DNA of 64,000 bases, from positions 2,071,572 to 2,135,571 of the forward strand of contig NC_017167.1 of assembly GCF_000219875.1 (NCBI RefSeq). The letters are read 5' to 3'. Each line of letters opens with the position of its first letter. Positions within the stretch are counted from its first letter, which is position 1. A model generated the notes under the pieces. It saw nothing but the letters and a program-made list of their open reading frames with translations. It was not told where the DNA came from and searched no databases. The position numbers were made by a program, and so were the translations under genes. Shown in pieces: positions 9,099-19,100 of this stretch. Source of the stretch: Alicyclobacillus acidocaldarius subsp. acidocaldarius Tc-4-1 (GTDB lineage: Bacteria > Bacillota > Bacilli > Alicyclobacillales > Alicyclobacillaceae).

Positions 9099-9398
9099 TC
9101 ACCACCACCAGGGTCCCCACCACCAAGGTGCGAGTGCTAAAGCCACAGCCCATGGAATGAAGATGAGCGGCCAGAGCCACCACGCCGTCTCGGCGTCGAG
9201 CGATTGCGGCGCTTGATCGAGTGTGCGAATGTCGGGCTCGCCGTCGAAGCCCATCACGCGCGCGCCTGGACGGTACACGCGCAGGTACATGCCGCGATCG
9301 TCCACGTGGTGCAGGATGCCGCGGTGTATGCCGTTGTGCGTGTGCACAACAACGGGCCGGCCGATATAATTTCGCGCGACCTCGCGCAGATCCGCCAC
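9099..9398 (-). CDS. Small protein with Trp-rich C-terminal tail, unknown
   Basis: A 99-residue protein starting at GTG 9398 (VADLREVARNYIG), eight bases after AAAGGAGG. The N-terminal half (YIGRPVVVHTHNG then RGILHHVDDRGMYLRVY) reads like a small beta-barrel, similar in feel to the LSM-like spore coat or DUF2642 proteins, but I cannot assign it. The last 35 residues form one or two hydrophobic spans and finish APWWWGPWWW. The tail suggests membrane or coat association. Plausible spore or envelope protein. Confidence 0.65.
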   Translation of the reverse strand: MADLREVARNYIGRPVVVHTHNGIHRGILHHVDDRGMYLRVYRPGARVMGFDGEPDIRTLDQAPQSLDAETAWWLWPLIFIPWAVALALAPWWWGPWWW

Positions 9399-9584
9399 GA
9401 TCCATCCCTCCTTTGCCGCGTTTGTTGTACGGTACGCAGCAAAGGAGCGAAAGGGATGGACGGAACGGAAGGGTTGCCGCGCAGAAGGGCACAGGCCTCG
9501 ACCCAATTTCCACTCATTGTACGGGTTTTACAGGTGCGAAGCCAGCCCCAAACGCGACGAGCGCGGGTCGGGCCGCCGCCCAGC
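9399..9584. other. Intergenic region, 186 bases, nothing clear
   Basis: The space between the MFS stop and the start of the small Trp-tailed protein. It contains the latter's ribosome site (AAAGGAGG). I see no convincing promoter, terminator or reading frame in it. Confidence 0.4.
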
Positions 9585-10892
9585 CTACGACACCGCACCG
9601 CTTTGCACGCGGTGGTAGATCCGCATGCACAGGAACGCGCCTGCGAGAAACAGCGCCGGAACGAGGCCAAGCAAGAGGCGAAATCCTTCCACCGCGCTCG
9701 GCGGTTGCACGTTCGCGCCCGCGCGATACCCTGAGACGGCGAAAAAGATGGCCATGACGGCGTACTGCAGGGACAGGCCGAGGCGCACGATGCACCCGTT
9801 CACGCCCAAATACATCCCTTCGCGTCGGCGGCCTGTCCGGCTCGCGTCGAGATCGATCACTTCGGCCATGAGCATGTTCAAGAGGACCATGAACCCCGCC
9901 ACGGGGACGCCGAGGCAAAGGCCGGTTGCGAGCACGGAAGCAGGCGACCGATCGACGAGCAGGAGCGCCTCGATGCACGCGTACAGCGCAATGGCGACCA
10001 TGGCCGAGCGCGCCGCGCCGTAACGGATGGCTGCCCGAGCCCACACAAAGGCGACCGGCATCGCGACGACGAAGATGCCGCCGAGAAAAAGCGAGTTCTG
10101 CAAGGGGCTCAGGGACACCACGTACGATGTGTAGAACGAGGACGCCGTGGTGAAGAGCGTGGTCGTGAACTGGACGAGGAAGCTCGCGACGACATACCAG
10201 ATGAACGCTCGATTTCGAAACGTCTCCCAGAGCGCCTCGCGCCAGCGAAAGGGTTCGACGGGATCGCCCGTTTCAAAGCTGCCCCAGAGCGACACGTACA
10301 TGGAGGCGATGGCCACCGCGGCGAAGATCCACGCCATGCGAGACCAGCCAAGGGACTGACCGAGTGATTTGGACAGGGCGACGCCGGCGATGAGCCCAAC
10401 GATGCCAAAGACCTGCTGGAGCGCCGACACATACGCGCGGTCCCGAGGATCAGTATACATCTCCGGGTACAACGCGTTCGCGTTGAGGGCGGCGAACGTA
10501 AAGGCGAGGTCGAACAAAAACGTCATGGCGAGAAAGTACACGACGAGACCTGTCTGCGTGAGGTGGGGCGGAGAGAACAAGAGCGCGAAGCACACGGCGT
10601 ACGGGATGGATGCAATGGCGACATACGGAATGCGCCGTCCGAAGCGCGTCCTGGTGCGATCGCTCACGTGGCCCGCCACGAGATTGAAAATGGCGTTCAG
10701 CACGCCATAGACGATGAGGCCACTCGACAGCCGCACCGCAGACACGCCGTGATACGCCACGTAGTCATACACGGCCACCGCGTTGAACGCCTGCCACAGC
10801 ATGTTGACGGCAATCTGATTGGCGGCGTACGCGGTCTTCTTCGCAACCGTCGGGCGCGGCCGGGCGGAAGGATGGAGGCCGACCTGGGCCAT
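9585..10892 (-). CDS. MFS transporter, GPH/MelB-like
   Basis: A 435-residue, about 12-span permease. The loop-2/3 phrase GHVSDRTRTRFGRRIPYV is diagnostic of the glycoside-pentoside-hexuronide:cation (MFS_2) family. A second family phrase is DLDASRTGRRREGMYLG in the central-to-C-terminal half. A sugar or glycoside symporter is likely; the substrate is unknown. It lies 15 bases downstream of the PIG-L deacetylase on the same strand, so the two may be cotranscribed, with a possible link to deacetylated amino-sugar conjugates. Confidence 0.85.
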   Translation of the reverse strand: MAQVGLHPSARPRPTVAKKTAYAANQIAVNMLWQAFNAVAVYDYVAYHGVSAVRLSSGLIVYGVLNAIFNLVAGHVSDRTRTRFGRRIPYVAIASIPYAVCFALLFSPPHLTQTGLVVYFLAMTFLFDLAFTFAALNANALYPEMYTDPRDRAYVSALQQVFGIVGLIAGVALSKSLGQSLGWSRMAWIFAAVAIASMYVSLWGSFETGDPVEPFRWREALWETFRNRAFIWYVVASFLVQFTTTLFTTASSFYTSYVVSLSPLQNSLFLGGIFVVAMPVAFVWARAAIRYGAARSAMVAIALYACIEALLLVDRSPASVLATGLCLGVPVAGFMVLLNMLMAEVIDLDASRTGRRREGMYLGVNGCIVRLGLSLQYAVMAIFFAVSGYRAGANVQPPSAVEGFRLLLGLVPALFLAGAFLCMRIYHRVQSGAVS

Positions 10893-10907
10893 GATTTCGC
10901 CCCCGTT

Positions 10908-11660
10908 TCAGCTCGTCATGGCATCGGGAAAGAAGTGGAGCTGGCGAGGCGACAGGAGCTTGAACGTCTCCGCGAATCGCCCGTCTCCCGAGCCTTCAAA
11001 GAATCGCTGTGCCGCGACTCGCGCCTGAAACTCCAGGTAAGCCCTCAACGCGGGCCATTCAGGCGTGGCAAACTGACTCTCGTGCGCCTCAATCGCCCGG
11101 ATCTTCCTATCCCAGAAATCCGTCACATCCACGGCGGCATTCGGATACGCGCTCGCGTAGAACGCAAACATCGGCGGAACGTACGCGGGTGAGGTTTGCG
11201 ACACCGTGAGACTCGCGAGTCGGATGGCGCACTCCGCCACGGCGCGCCCGGTCTTGACGTGATCGGGATGCGCCTCGTACGGCGTCCAAGGGTCCACGGT
11301 GACCACGACCTCCGGCCGGATGTCGAGGAGCACCGGCACGAGCTTGTTGACGACGTCCCTCTCGGTGTACGAACCGAGATCTTCGAAACCGAATTCGATA
11401 TGCTCCTGGATGCCGAGCGCCGTGCAGGCCGCCACGAGTTCCTCCTGCCTGCGGCGGGCGAGCTGGGCTGGATGAACCTCGCCTACGGCGCCGTAGCGCC
11501 CATCGGTGACGGTCACGGCGACCACTCGACAGCCTTTTGCGGCGAGCTTCGCCATCGTGCCGCCGGCGCCCACCTCGTTGTCATCGGGATGGGGCTGGAC
11601 AAACAGCGCCGACTGCACGTCGTCAAGCGCTTTCAAACCAAGCAACGCGCGTACATCCAT
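10908..11660 (-). CDS. PIG-L family N-acetylglucosaminyl deacetylase (BshB/LmbE-like)
   Basis: A 250-residue zinc deacetylase. The metal motif HPDDNEVGAGG (about residue 24) and the second metal and catalytic site HPDHVKTGR (about residue 133) are both intact. Family members deacetylate GlcNAc conjugates, including the bacillithiol precursor (BshB). Which substrate applies here is unknown. The ATG at 11660 follows GGGAGGA; the frame stays open far upstream, but that part is only antisense to the aldo/keto reductase. Divergent from that reductase. Confidence 0.85.
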   Translation of the reverse strand: MDVRALLGLKALDDVQSALFVQPHPDDNEVGAGGTMAKLAAKGCRVVAVTVTDGRYGAVGEVHPAQLARRRQEELVAACTALGIQEHIEFGFEDLGSYTERDVVNKLVPVLLDIRPEVVVTVDPWTPYEAHPDHVKTGRAVAECAIRLASLTVSQTSPAYVPPMFAFYASAYPNAAVDVTDFWDRKIRAIEAHESQFATPEWPALRAYLEFQARVAAQRFFEGSGDGRFAETFKLLSPRQLHFFPDAMTS

Positions 11661-11760
11661 AAGGCGTCCTCCCTGCCGACGCGGTGGTATCGTACCAAGG
11701 ATTCGACGCCCATTGGCAAAGTCCTGTGTACTCGTGAAATCGTGCGCGACAGAAAGCGGT

Positions 11761-11789
11761 TTGGCCTCCGCAGAAAAAGTCAGTACAAT
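11761..11789 (+). promoter_or_regulatory. Sigma-A-type promoter for aldo/keto reductase
   Basis: TTGGCC (11761-11766) and TACAAT (11784-11789) with a 17-base spacer, ending 21 bases before the ATG. Confidence 0.6.
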
Positions 11790-11810
11790 GGGAGCGGAGG
11801 TGTCCGCGCC

Positions 11811-12761
11811 ATGAAATACCGCAGACTCGGAAAGAGCGGACTCAAGGTGTCTGAGATTGCGCTCGGCAGCTGGTTGACATATGGGACCGTGACCGAGCGG
11901 GAGCAGGCCATTGCCTGCGTGCGCAGGGCGTACGAGCTTGGGATCAACCACTTTGATTGCGCAAACGTGTACGGTGCAAAGCCCCACGCCGCGGAGGAGG
12001 TCATGCGCGAGGCACTCGCCCCCTTCCCGCGCGAAAGCTACGTGATCACGACGAAAGCGTTTTGGCCGGTGGGACAGGGGCCGAATGACCGCGGGCTGAG
12101 CCGGAAACACATCGTCGAACAGGTCCACCAGAGCCTCAAGGCGCTCGGCGTCGACTACATCGACATCTTTTACTTCCACCGCTACGACGCGGAGACGGAT
12201 CTCGAGGAGAGCCTGCGCGCGGTGGACGACCTCATCACGCAGGGGAAGATCCTGTACGCGGGCTTCAGCGAATGGCCTGCGGACAAGATTGCGGAAGGTG
12301 TGCGCCTGCAGCGGGAACTTGGGCTGCATAAGTTCGTGGCAAGCCAGCCCATCTACAACATGTTCGAACGGTATATCGAAGCCGCCGTCGTGCCCATCTG
12401 CGAGACGGCCGGCATTGGCCAGGTGGTGTTCTCTCCGCTCGCGCAAGGCGTGCTGACGGGCAAGTACCGCAAGGGCCAACCCGCTCCGGTGGGATCGCGC
12501 CTCGCGACGCCGGGCGTCAACCAGTTCATGAAAGTGACCGACGAGATCCTCGACAAGGTCGAGCGGCTCGAAGTCGTGGCAAAGGAGGCGGGCCTCTCCC
12601 TGGCGCAACTGGCCCTCGCCTGGACGCTGCGCCTGCCCAACGTAGCAAGCGCGCTCGTCGGGGCGAGCCGACCCGAACAAGTTGAGGAGAACGCCAAGGC
12701 TTCGGGCGTGGCGCTGAGCGAAGACGTCCTGACGCGCATCGAGCAGGTGCTGAAAAGCTGA
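11811..12761 (+). CDS. Aldo/keto reductase, Kv-beta/YhdN-like
   Basis: A 316-residue NADPH-dependent aldo/keto reductase. The catalytic tetrad is visible: Asp and Tyr in NHFDCANVYG, Lys in VITTKAF and His in FYFHRYD. The C-terminal cofactor phrase ALVGASRPEQVEEN fits the AKR6/11-like branch (potassium channel beta, B. subtilis YhdN). GGAGGTG precedes the ATG by eight bases. It may be cotranscribed with moeA, 11 bases downstream. Carbonyl detoxification is the usual role; the substrate is not known. Confidence 0.9.
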   Translation: MKYRRLGKSGLKVSEIALGSWLTYGTVTEREQAIACVRRAYELGINHFDCANVYGAKPHAAEEVMREALAPFPRESYVITTKAFWPVGQGPNDRGLSRKHIVEQVHQSLKALGVDYIDIFYFHRYDAETDLEESLRAVDDLITQGKILYAGFSEWPADKIAEGVRLQRELGLHKFVASQPIYNMFERYIEAAVVPICETAGIGQVVFSPLAQGVLTGKYRKGQPAPVGSRLATPGVNQFMKVTDEILDKVERLEVVAKEAGLSLAQLALAWTLRLPNVASALVGASRPEQVEENAKASGVALSEDVLTRIEQVLKS

Positions 12762-12772
12762 GGGCGAGTCCG

Positions 12773-14061
12773 ATGGAACTTGTCACATTCGATGAAGCGT
12801 GGACGCGCCTCGAGCGGCATCTGCCGGTGCGCCCCACCGTCTCCGTCAGCTCATGGGTTCACGCCGAGCCGCGCTTTCTGGCTCAGGATGTGGCGGCGGC
12901 AGTTGATCTGCCGCCGTTTTCTCGCTCGATGATGGACGGATACGCCATCCACGCCGAAGACCTTGGTGCCGACGACACCTGGCTCCGAGTGGTGGCCGAC
13001 GTGCGTGCGGGCGATGCGGCCGCGGGTGTCGCCGTGGCACCAGGACAAGCTGTGCGCGTGCGCACGGGGGCGCCCGTCCCACCCGGGACGGCCGCTGTGG
13101 TTCGGGAGGAATGGGTCGACGTCGAAGGCGACGCCATTCGGTTGCTTAGGTCCGTGCCTGCGGGCGAGTCCGTGCAGCCTCAGGGCGACGACGCACGGCG
13201 CGGCGACGTGATCGCCCGAGCCGGCCAGGTATGGGATGGGCAGACACAGGCCGTCCTCCGCGCAGCGGGCGTTCACGAATGCAGATGCTTCCGTCCGCTC
13301 ACCGCGGCGATTCTGTCGACGGGATCCGAGTTGGTGATGGGGCCTCACCTCGAGGGGGCCCGCTGCCCGGACAGGTGTTTGCTGCGACGGACGCCTTCCT
13401 TCAATCGGCGCTGGACCAGCTCGGCGTGTCGGTCATCGCGACGGAGCATGTGGCGGACCATCGCGACGTTATCACGTGCGCGGCGCAGCGCCTCGCCCAA
13501 GCGGCGGATCTGCTGATTCTGACGGGCGGCGCTTCCGTGGGAGACGCGGATTACGCCCGGGACGCCCTCCATTCCATCGAGGGAGATGGCCCGCTTCTCT
13601 TTGAACGCATCTGGATGCGGCCGGGCGCGCCCTTCCTTGCGCGCCCCACGCCGAACGGATTCGCGTTTGGCTTATCGGGAAATCCGGCGGCCGCCTACGT
13701 GCAGTTCCACGCCCTCGTGGTGCCGTTCGTGTTGCGATGGCTAGGTGCAGAAGAGGCGCGCCCGTTTCCCCTCACGGCGCTTGTCGAAGGCGAGGTGCGC
13801 GCGAAGCCGGTCAAGCATACGCGCGTGCTCCGCGGTCACCTGCGCCTCCGCGGCGCCACGCTCGTGTTTCGCGCGGAGGACAGGCAGTCTTCAGGAAGCC
13901 TGACGGGCCTCGTGTCCACGAACGCCATTGCTCGGATGGACGGCGACCGCCTTTCCGAAGGCGAGACGGTTTCCGTCGCCTGGACGCGAGGATGGCTGCC
14001 GTCGCTCGGCTTGACCGGATTTCCAGATACAGGCGTGGCGCGCGCGTTGCAGGATGGCTAA
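12773..14061 (+). pseudogene. moeA: Molybdopterin molybdotransferase MoeA, frame broken once
   Basis: MoeA inserts molybdate into molybdopterin-AMP. The first frame runs from ATG 12773 through FSRSMMDGYA, RTGAPVPPGT and ILSTGSELVMG to about 13354. The rest (LPGQVFAATDAF, TGGASVGDADY, GLSGNPAAAY) continues in the -1 frame to the stop at 14061. One extra G in the G5 run at 13354-13358 would join them as HLEGGPLPGQ into a normal 429-residue protein with every MoeA motif. As read, the first frame stops near 13516 and lacks the catalytic domain. A sequencing error, a real mutation or ribosomal slippage would all fit. No other molybdenum-cofactor gene is in the window. Confidence 0.85.
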
Positions 14062-14110
14062 AATATGGAGGACAGGCCGATTTGTGCGAAACATCGCAGA
14101 GGTGAAGCAT

Positions 14111-15001
14111 ATGAAGGTCAGAAAGGCGGTCATCCCGGCCGCGGGATTTGGCACGCGGATGCTTCCGGCCACCAAGGCCGTGCCCAAAGAAATGCTGCCC
14201 ATCCTCAACAAGCCTTGCATTCAATACATCGTGGAAGAAGCGGTGTACTCGGGCATTGAGGAGATTCTCATCATCACCGGCCGCGCGAAAAAGGCCATCG
14301 AGGACCATTTCGACCGGTCGCCGGAGTTGGAATTGCACCTGGAGCAAAGCCGCAAGTCCAACATGCTCACCGAAGTGCAGGCCATTTCCGATCTCGTCAA
14401 CATCCACTACGTGCGCCAGAAGACGCCGCTCGGCCTCGGGCACGCGATTCTGTGCGCGCGATCCTTTGTGGGTGGAGAGCCGTTCGCCGTGCTGCTCGGT
14501 GACGATATCATCCAGTCGGATGAGCCCGTGGTGCGCCAGCTCATGAAGCAATACACGGATCCAGAGCGCGCCCTGCTCGGGGTGCAGCCCGTCCCGGCGG
14601 CCGACGTGTCGAAGTACGGGATCATTGAGCCCGCTCGCCTTGTCGTCGGATCGGAACCATTCCCCGTGAAACGGCTCATTGAGAAACCGAACGAAGCCGA
14701 GGCGCCTTCGAATTTCGCCGTGCTTGGACGATACATACTGCCTCCATCCATCTTTGATGCGCTGGAGCAGACGCCCATTGGGCACGGTGGCGAACTGCAG
14801 CTGACCGATGCCCTTCAAAAACTCGCCGCGATGGGGCTCGTCGACGCATACCAATTCGAGGGCGTGCGGCACGACATCGGCAACCTCGAGGGGTGGCTCA
14901 AGGCGAATCTGGCATTCGGGCTGGAGGATCCGAAGCTGGCCGCGTCCATGCGCAAGTGGCTGATGGACGATCGCGTCCAGAGCCGCCTGGCGAACTACTG
15001 A
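14111..15001 (+). CDS. galU: UTP-glucose-1-phosphate uridylyltransferase
   Basis: A 296-residue enzyme making UDP-glucose for glycolipids, polymers and wall sugars. The nucleotide-binding signature GFGTRMLPATKAVPKEMLPI starts at about residue 11. KTPLGLGHAIL, LLGDDII and VKRLIEKPN are further family motifs. I start it at ATG 14111 (MKVRKAVIPAAG), eight bases after GAGGTG; an in-frame ATG at 14054 adds 19 unrelated residues. It follows moeA by 49 bases and precedes a cell-wall hydrolase gene. Confidence 0.94.
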   Translation: MKVRKAVIPAAGFGTRMLPATKAVPKEMLPILNKPCIQYIVEEAVYSGIEEILIITGRAKKAIEDHFDRSPELELHLEQSRKSNMLTEVQAISDLVNIHYVRQKTPLGLGHAILCARSFVGGEPFAVLLGDDIIQSDEPVVRQLMKQYTDPERALLGVQPVPAADVSKYGIIEPARLVVGSEPFPVKRLIEKPNEAEAPSNFAVLGRYILPPSIFDALEQTPIGHGGELQLTDALQKLAAMGLVDAYQFEGVRHDIGNLEGWLKANLAFGLEDPKLAASMRKWLMDDRVQSRLANY

Positions 15002-15014
15002 GTTCTGCATACCT

Positions 15015-15041
15015 GGCGCCGGGATCACGAGAGACCGGCGC
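15015..15041 (+). terminator. Possible galU terminator hairpin
   Basis: GCGCCGG and CCGGCGC form a 7-bp stem about 15 bases after the galU stop, around a loop of about 12 bases. Only a short GTTCT follows, so termination would be weak. Confidence 0.35.
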
Positions 15042-15123
15042 GTGGGTTCTAGAATATCTGGAATAAATGATTATGGATGCTTTTTCTCTGGTTTGATTTA
15101 CATAAAGGAGTCTTCGCGTCCGC

Positions 15124-15161
15124 CTCGAAATCGAAATTTGTCTAAAACCTTCGATTTCGAG
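15124..15161 (+). promoter_or_regulatory. Perfect 12-bp hairpin before the LysM-NlpC/P60 gene
   Basis: CTCGAAATCGAA (15124-15135) pairs exactly with TTCGATTTCGAG (15150-15161) across a 14-base A/T-rich loop. It ends directly before the ribosome site GGATGGAG and 16 bases before the ATG. There is no T-run after it, so it is not an ordinary terminator. It could be an RNA stem controlling translation or stability, or a dyad operator. Confidence 0.55.
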
Positions 15162-15177
15162 AGGATGGAGAGACCGA

Positions 15178-16077
15178 ATGAGACGACCGCGCGCCTGGAT
15201 GTTCACCACCCTGACGCTCAGCTTCGCCGCACTTGGCTACGCCACAGTTTTCGCGGCCACCGAAAACCAGCCCGCCACGTACACGGTTCGCCAAGGTGAT
15301 ACGCTGTATCGTATCGCTGAAGCCCACCACCTATCGCTCACGGCTTTGGAACTCGCCAATCCCCAGTTGTCCAATCCGAACGAGATTGCCGCAGGGCAGA
15401 AAGTTGCGCTGCCCACAACCTACACGGTCCAGCCGGGCGACACCGTCTATCTCATCGCCAAGGCGCACCACCTCACGCCATCGGCCATCCTCAAAGCGAA
15501 CCCGGGGATTCAGCCGTTGGATCTCCTCGTCGGCCAGACGCTGTATCTGCCCATTTCCGCGGCCAGCAGCACCGCACCTCCTCCGGCGAGCGGCACCGTG
15601 ACTGCAGGCGGAACCTCAGCCAGTGCAGGTCACCCCGCCTCCACACAGACCCAAGGTAACCGAGCACAGCTTCGCCAGGAGATTCTGACATACGCGAAGT
15701 CGTTCCTCGGCACGCCGTATTGCTGGGGCGGTGACTCACCGAAGACAGGCTTTGACTGCTCCGGGTTTGTCGAATATGTCTTCGGACACTTCGGAATCCA
15801 ACTGCCGAGAGAATCGCACGATCAGGCCGCAGTCGGGACGGCCGTCAGCCCATCCAACCTCCTGCCTGGCGATCTCCTCTTCTTCACCGACACGGACAGT
15901 TACGCCTCGCTGTATCCCAACCACGTGACACACGTGGGCATTTACATGGGCAACGGTGCGATGATTGAGTCCTCTTCTGCCCACAACGGCGAAGGCGTCG
16001 TCATTGTGCAAAACGTGTTTCAAAATCCGTACTATGCCGCCCACTACTACGGGGCGCGAGACGTCATTGGTCCCTGA
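15178..16077 (+). CDS. Secreted LysM x2 - NlpC/P60 peptidoglycan endopeptidase
   Basis: A 299-residue exported wall hydrolase. The Sec signal peptide (RRPRAW, hydrophobic core, cleavage near VFAA, about residue 27) is followed by two LysM repeats: TYTVRQGDTLYRI (about residue 35) and TYTVQPGDTVYLI (about residue 81). A Ser/Thr/Ala linker leads to an NlpC/P60 domain from about residue 160 with catalytic Cys in FDCSGFVEYVF and His in HVTHVGIYMGNG. It should cut peptide stems in growth or spore maturation (LytF/CwlS/YojL-like). The ATG follows GGATGGAG, below a strong dyad. Confidence 0.93.
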   Translation: MRRPRAWMFTTLTLSFAALGYATVFAATENQPATYTVRQGDTLYRIAEAHHLSLTALELANPQLSNPNEIAAGQKVALPTTYTVQPGDTVYLIAKAHHLTPSAILKANPGIQPLDLLVGQTLYLPISAASSTAPPPASGTVTAGGTSASAGHPASTQTQGNRAQLRQEILTYAKSFLGTPYCWGGDSPKTGFDCSGFVEYVFGHFGIQLPRESHDQAAVGTAVSPSNLLPGDLLFFTDTDSYASLYPNHVTHVGIYMGNGAMIESSSAHNGEGVVIVQNVFQNPYYAAHYYGARDVIGP

Positions 16078-16156
16078 AACCAACCGGGGGGCCGGGGCAC
16101 TTGGCCTCAGCCGCCCTCCGCATCGCCGCACTGTGTTGCTACACCCTCTTCATACC

Positions 16157-19100
16157 TCAGTCAGGTGGTAGGGGGAATCCGCTCGCCGTGCGCCGCGCCC
16201 ATTGCTCCAAGCGAGTCCCCAGCGGACTTGGCACGGTCGCACGAGCTTCTCTCGCGTGCACGAAGTACAGATACACCTCTGGCTCCGCCCCAACCGCCTC
16301 CCGGACCGCCGCCGCGTATGTCGCGACCTGAGGTTCATACGCCCGCACCAACCGGTCGAGATCGGACGCATCCCGCACCTGATCCGTCTTGTAGTCGATC
16401 ACAGCATATCCGCGCGCATCCCGAATCAAGCAGTCGATCACGCCCTGGACCACCACCGGCGACTGCGTTGCGCCTACGCGCACGTCCAGGCGGTAGAAGA
16501 ACGGCTGCTCGCGGTACACCTCACCCGCCGTGAGGACGCGTCGCCCCAATGGAGAGGCGAAAAAGGCAAGGACGTCGTCAGGATCAAGTGCGGACGCCGT
16601 GCGCTCGTCCAGAAGCCCCTGCTCCAGAAGCGCCTGCGCGGCGCGCCTCACGTCGCCCGGATTCGCATAAGGCTCAATAGGCGCTCGCTGCATGAACGCG
16701 TGAAACGCCACGCCTCGCTCGCGGGGCGACGCGCCGTTCTGACGGATGAAAGCCGGATCTTCCAACACTGCCCCCGCGTGGTGGCCGCGCGCGCGAAGCT
16801 CTCGCTCAGCAAACAACCGCCGAATGTCGGTGGCGGTGAGCTTGCTCGGCAGCGAGACGCGAGACACCTGCTGCTCCGACGTAATCCGCACGGCGCGATA
16901 CCGCCACGCTGGGCCTTGCCACAGGCGGCGAAGCTCGCGCTCCACTTCTTCTGCAGGCGGAATCGGCCCTTCCAACACGGACGAGCGCGGCTCGCCGCTG
17001 TCCGGTTCCTGCGGCCTGCCGTCCACCTCGACCTCGAGTTCGAAGCGAACGCCGTTCGCATCCAACAGGCCGGCGCGCGCGTCTCCCGCCTCTTTCCTAA
17101 GCCACGCGCCATCTGGATGGCGCATGAGCGCAGGCAGGAGCCAGGAGGCATAGGAGTTCCCTTTGAGGAAGGCCTCCGGGGTCAGGCGTCCCTCATCGTC
17201 ATGGCTTTCGGCCACATCCGCGAGCTTTGCTACTTTGCCCGCGTGACCCACGAGCACGAGGCGCTCCTTCGCCCGCGTGAGCGCGACGTACAGGACCCTG
17301 GCCTCCTCCGCGCGCGAAGCCTCGAGATTGGCCTGGTCCACGGCAATGGAAGGAACGGTTCGCCAATGAACGCCCGTCTGAACGTCGCACATCATCGCAC
17401 CGATGCCCAGGCGGCGATGCAGTGCGAGCGTGCGCTTGTTGTTCGGAAACTGGCGGCCGAGGCAGAGCACGTACACGTGCGGGAACTCGAGCCCTTTGGA
17501 GCCGTGAATCGTCATGACCGCTACGCTGTCCGCACTGGCCCCGTGCGCGTGGCCGAGATCGACGTCCGCTTCTTCGAACCCCCGGACCAGGGCGAGAAAA
17601 CGGTAGAGATCGCCCGCGTGAGGCGCATGCGTGTGCGCTAGGCGAATCAGTTGCTCAAGGTTCGCCGCGCGGATCCGTCCCCGGGGCATGGCGCGGAGAT
17701 ACAAGTCGATCTCCACCTCGCGGGCGATCTCGCGCAGGAGATCCCCCGGCGAGAGCGTGTGCGCGAGGGCCCGCCACCGCTCCATCCGCTCCACGGCCCG
17801 GCGCAATGTGTCGCGTGCGCCCTCCGATTCGCGCGCAGCATGACGCACTGCATGCCACAAGGGTCCACTCGGGCGCGCGATCCTCGCGGCGGCGAGGTCC
17901 TCGTCGCTCAAGCCCACAAATGGCGACTTGAGCGCCGTGGCGAGCGCCAGGCTGTCCAGCGGGTTGTCGAGCGCCGCCAGCAGGGACATGGCCCAGCGGA
18001 TCTCCATCGCGCGAAAAAATCCGCTCGACGAGCGCGCCACTGCGGGGATTCCGCGGGAAGCAAGCACCTGCACCACGGTGTTGAGATGCTCGCCGCCCGC
18101 GCGAAGCAGAATGGCCACGTCCTGGTATCGCAGCGGTCGATACGCGTTCGCCGCGCGATCGTACACCTTCTCATGGCGCTCCATCGCTTGGGCAATCTGT
18201 TGGGCGACCCACAGGGCCTCGACCTCGAGTTTTTCGCGGGCCGCCTGTTCGTCCTCCTCCTCACTCTTCCCTTCGGAGCGTTCACGCTCGTCGGCCTCTT
18301 CCTTCCTCTCTTCGTCCCCAGAAAAGAACAGCTTGACTCTGACGGGACACGGACCGCTATCATCGTCTGGATAGGCCGCCTCGGGTTTCATCTCATGCCC
18401 GTCCGCGTAGTCGAACCCCGCGACGTCCGCGCGAAACAGTTGGGCAAACAGATAGTTGACAAAGCGGACGATGCCGGATCGACTTCGGTAGTTGGCCGAA
18501 AGGTCGATGGCCTCGCCGCCGTCCTTCGCTGCGTACCTGCGGTATCGGGCCAGAAACAGCGCAGGCTCCGCCATGCGAAAACCGTAGATGCTCTGCTTCA
18601 CATCGCCCACGAGGAACAGTCCGCCAGAGGTCGCGACGGCGTCGACGATGGCGTCCTGAATCGGGCTGGTATCCTGGTACTCGTCCACGAACACGTACCG
18701 GTATCTCGCGTGAAGCGCGGCGCGAACACCTTGGTCTTTGGTCAGAAGCTCGTGCGTCAGATGCTCGAGGTCTGAAAACGACAGGCGGTTTTCCTCGAGT
18801 CTTCGCGACTTGGCGCGATCCAGCGCGTCCCGCGCGACCGCTGTCAACACCTCGATGTGCGGCTGCATGGCCCGCACGTCGGCCTCAAGCGCAGATCGAC
18901 CGCGTCCGAGCACCTTGCGCACGAGCTTCACGGCATCCTTTGCCTTTTCTCTCCATTTCTTAAATGACTCGTACTCCTTCGACAGCCGCGCCGATTCCCA
19001 GTGGACGAGGGGCGCGAGGCGGTTGGGATCGAACGGAGCACCAGGCGTCGAAAGGAGCGCAAGCGCTTCTTTCAGTTGGCTGAGGATGGAGAGCGCGCCC

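Noticed and set aside
11661-12680. Upstream in-frame extension of the PIG-L gene
   Set aside because: The extension is antisense to the aldo/keto reductase. A good ribosome site precedes ATG 11660, and family length fits the short form.
13354-13358. Programmed ribosomal frameshift in moeA as first explanation
   Set aside because: No stimulatory hairpin or family precedent is visible, and similar homopolymer breaks elsewhere in the window make read error more likely.
16202-17641. Plus-strand open frame of 479 codons opposite addA
   Set aside because: It lies wholly antisense to well-conserved AddA sequence, has no ribosome site, and has the Arg/His-rich composition typical of complementary frames in GC-rich DNA.
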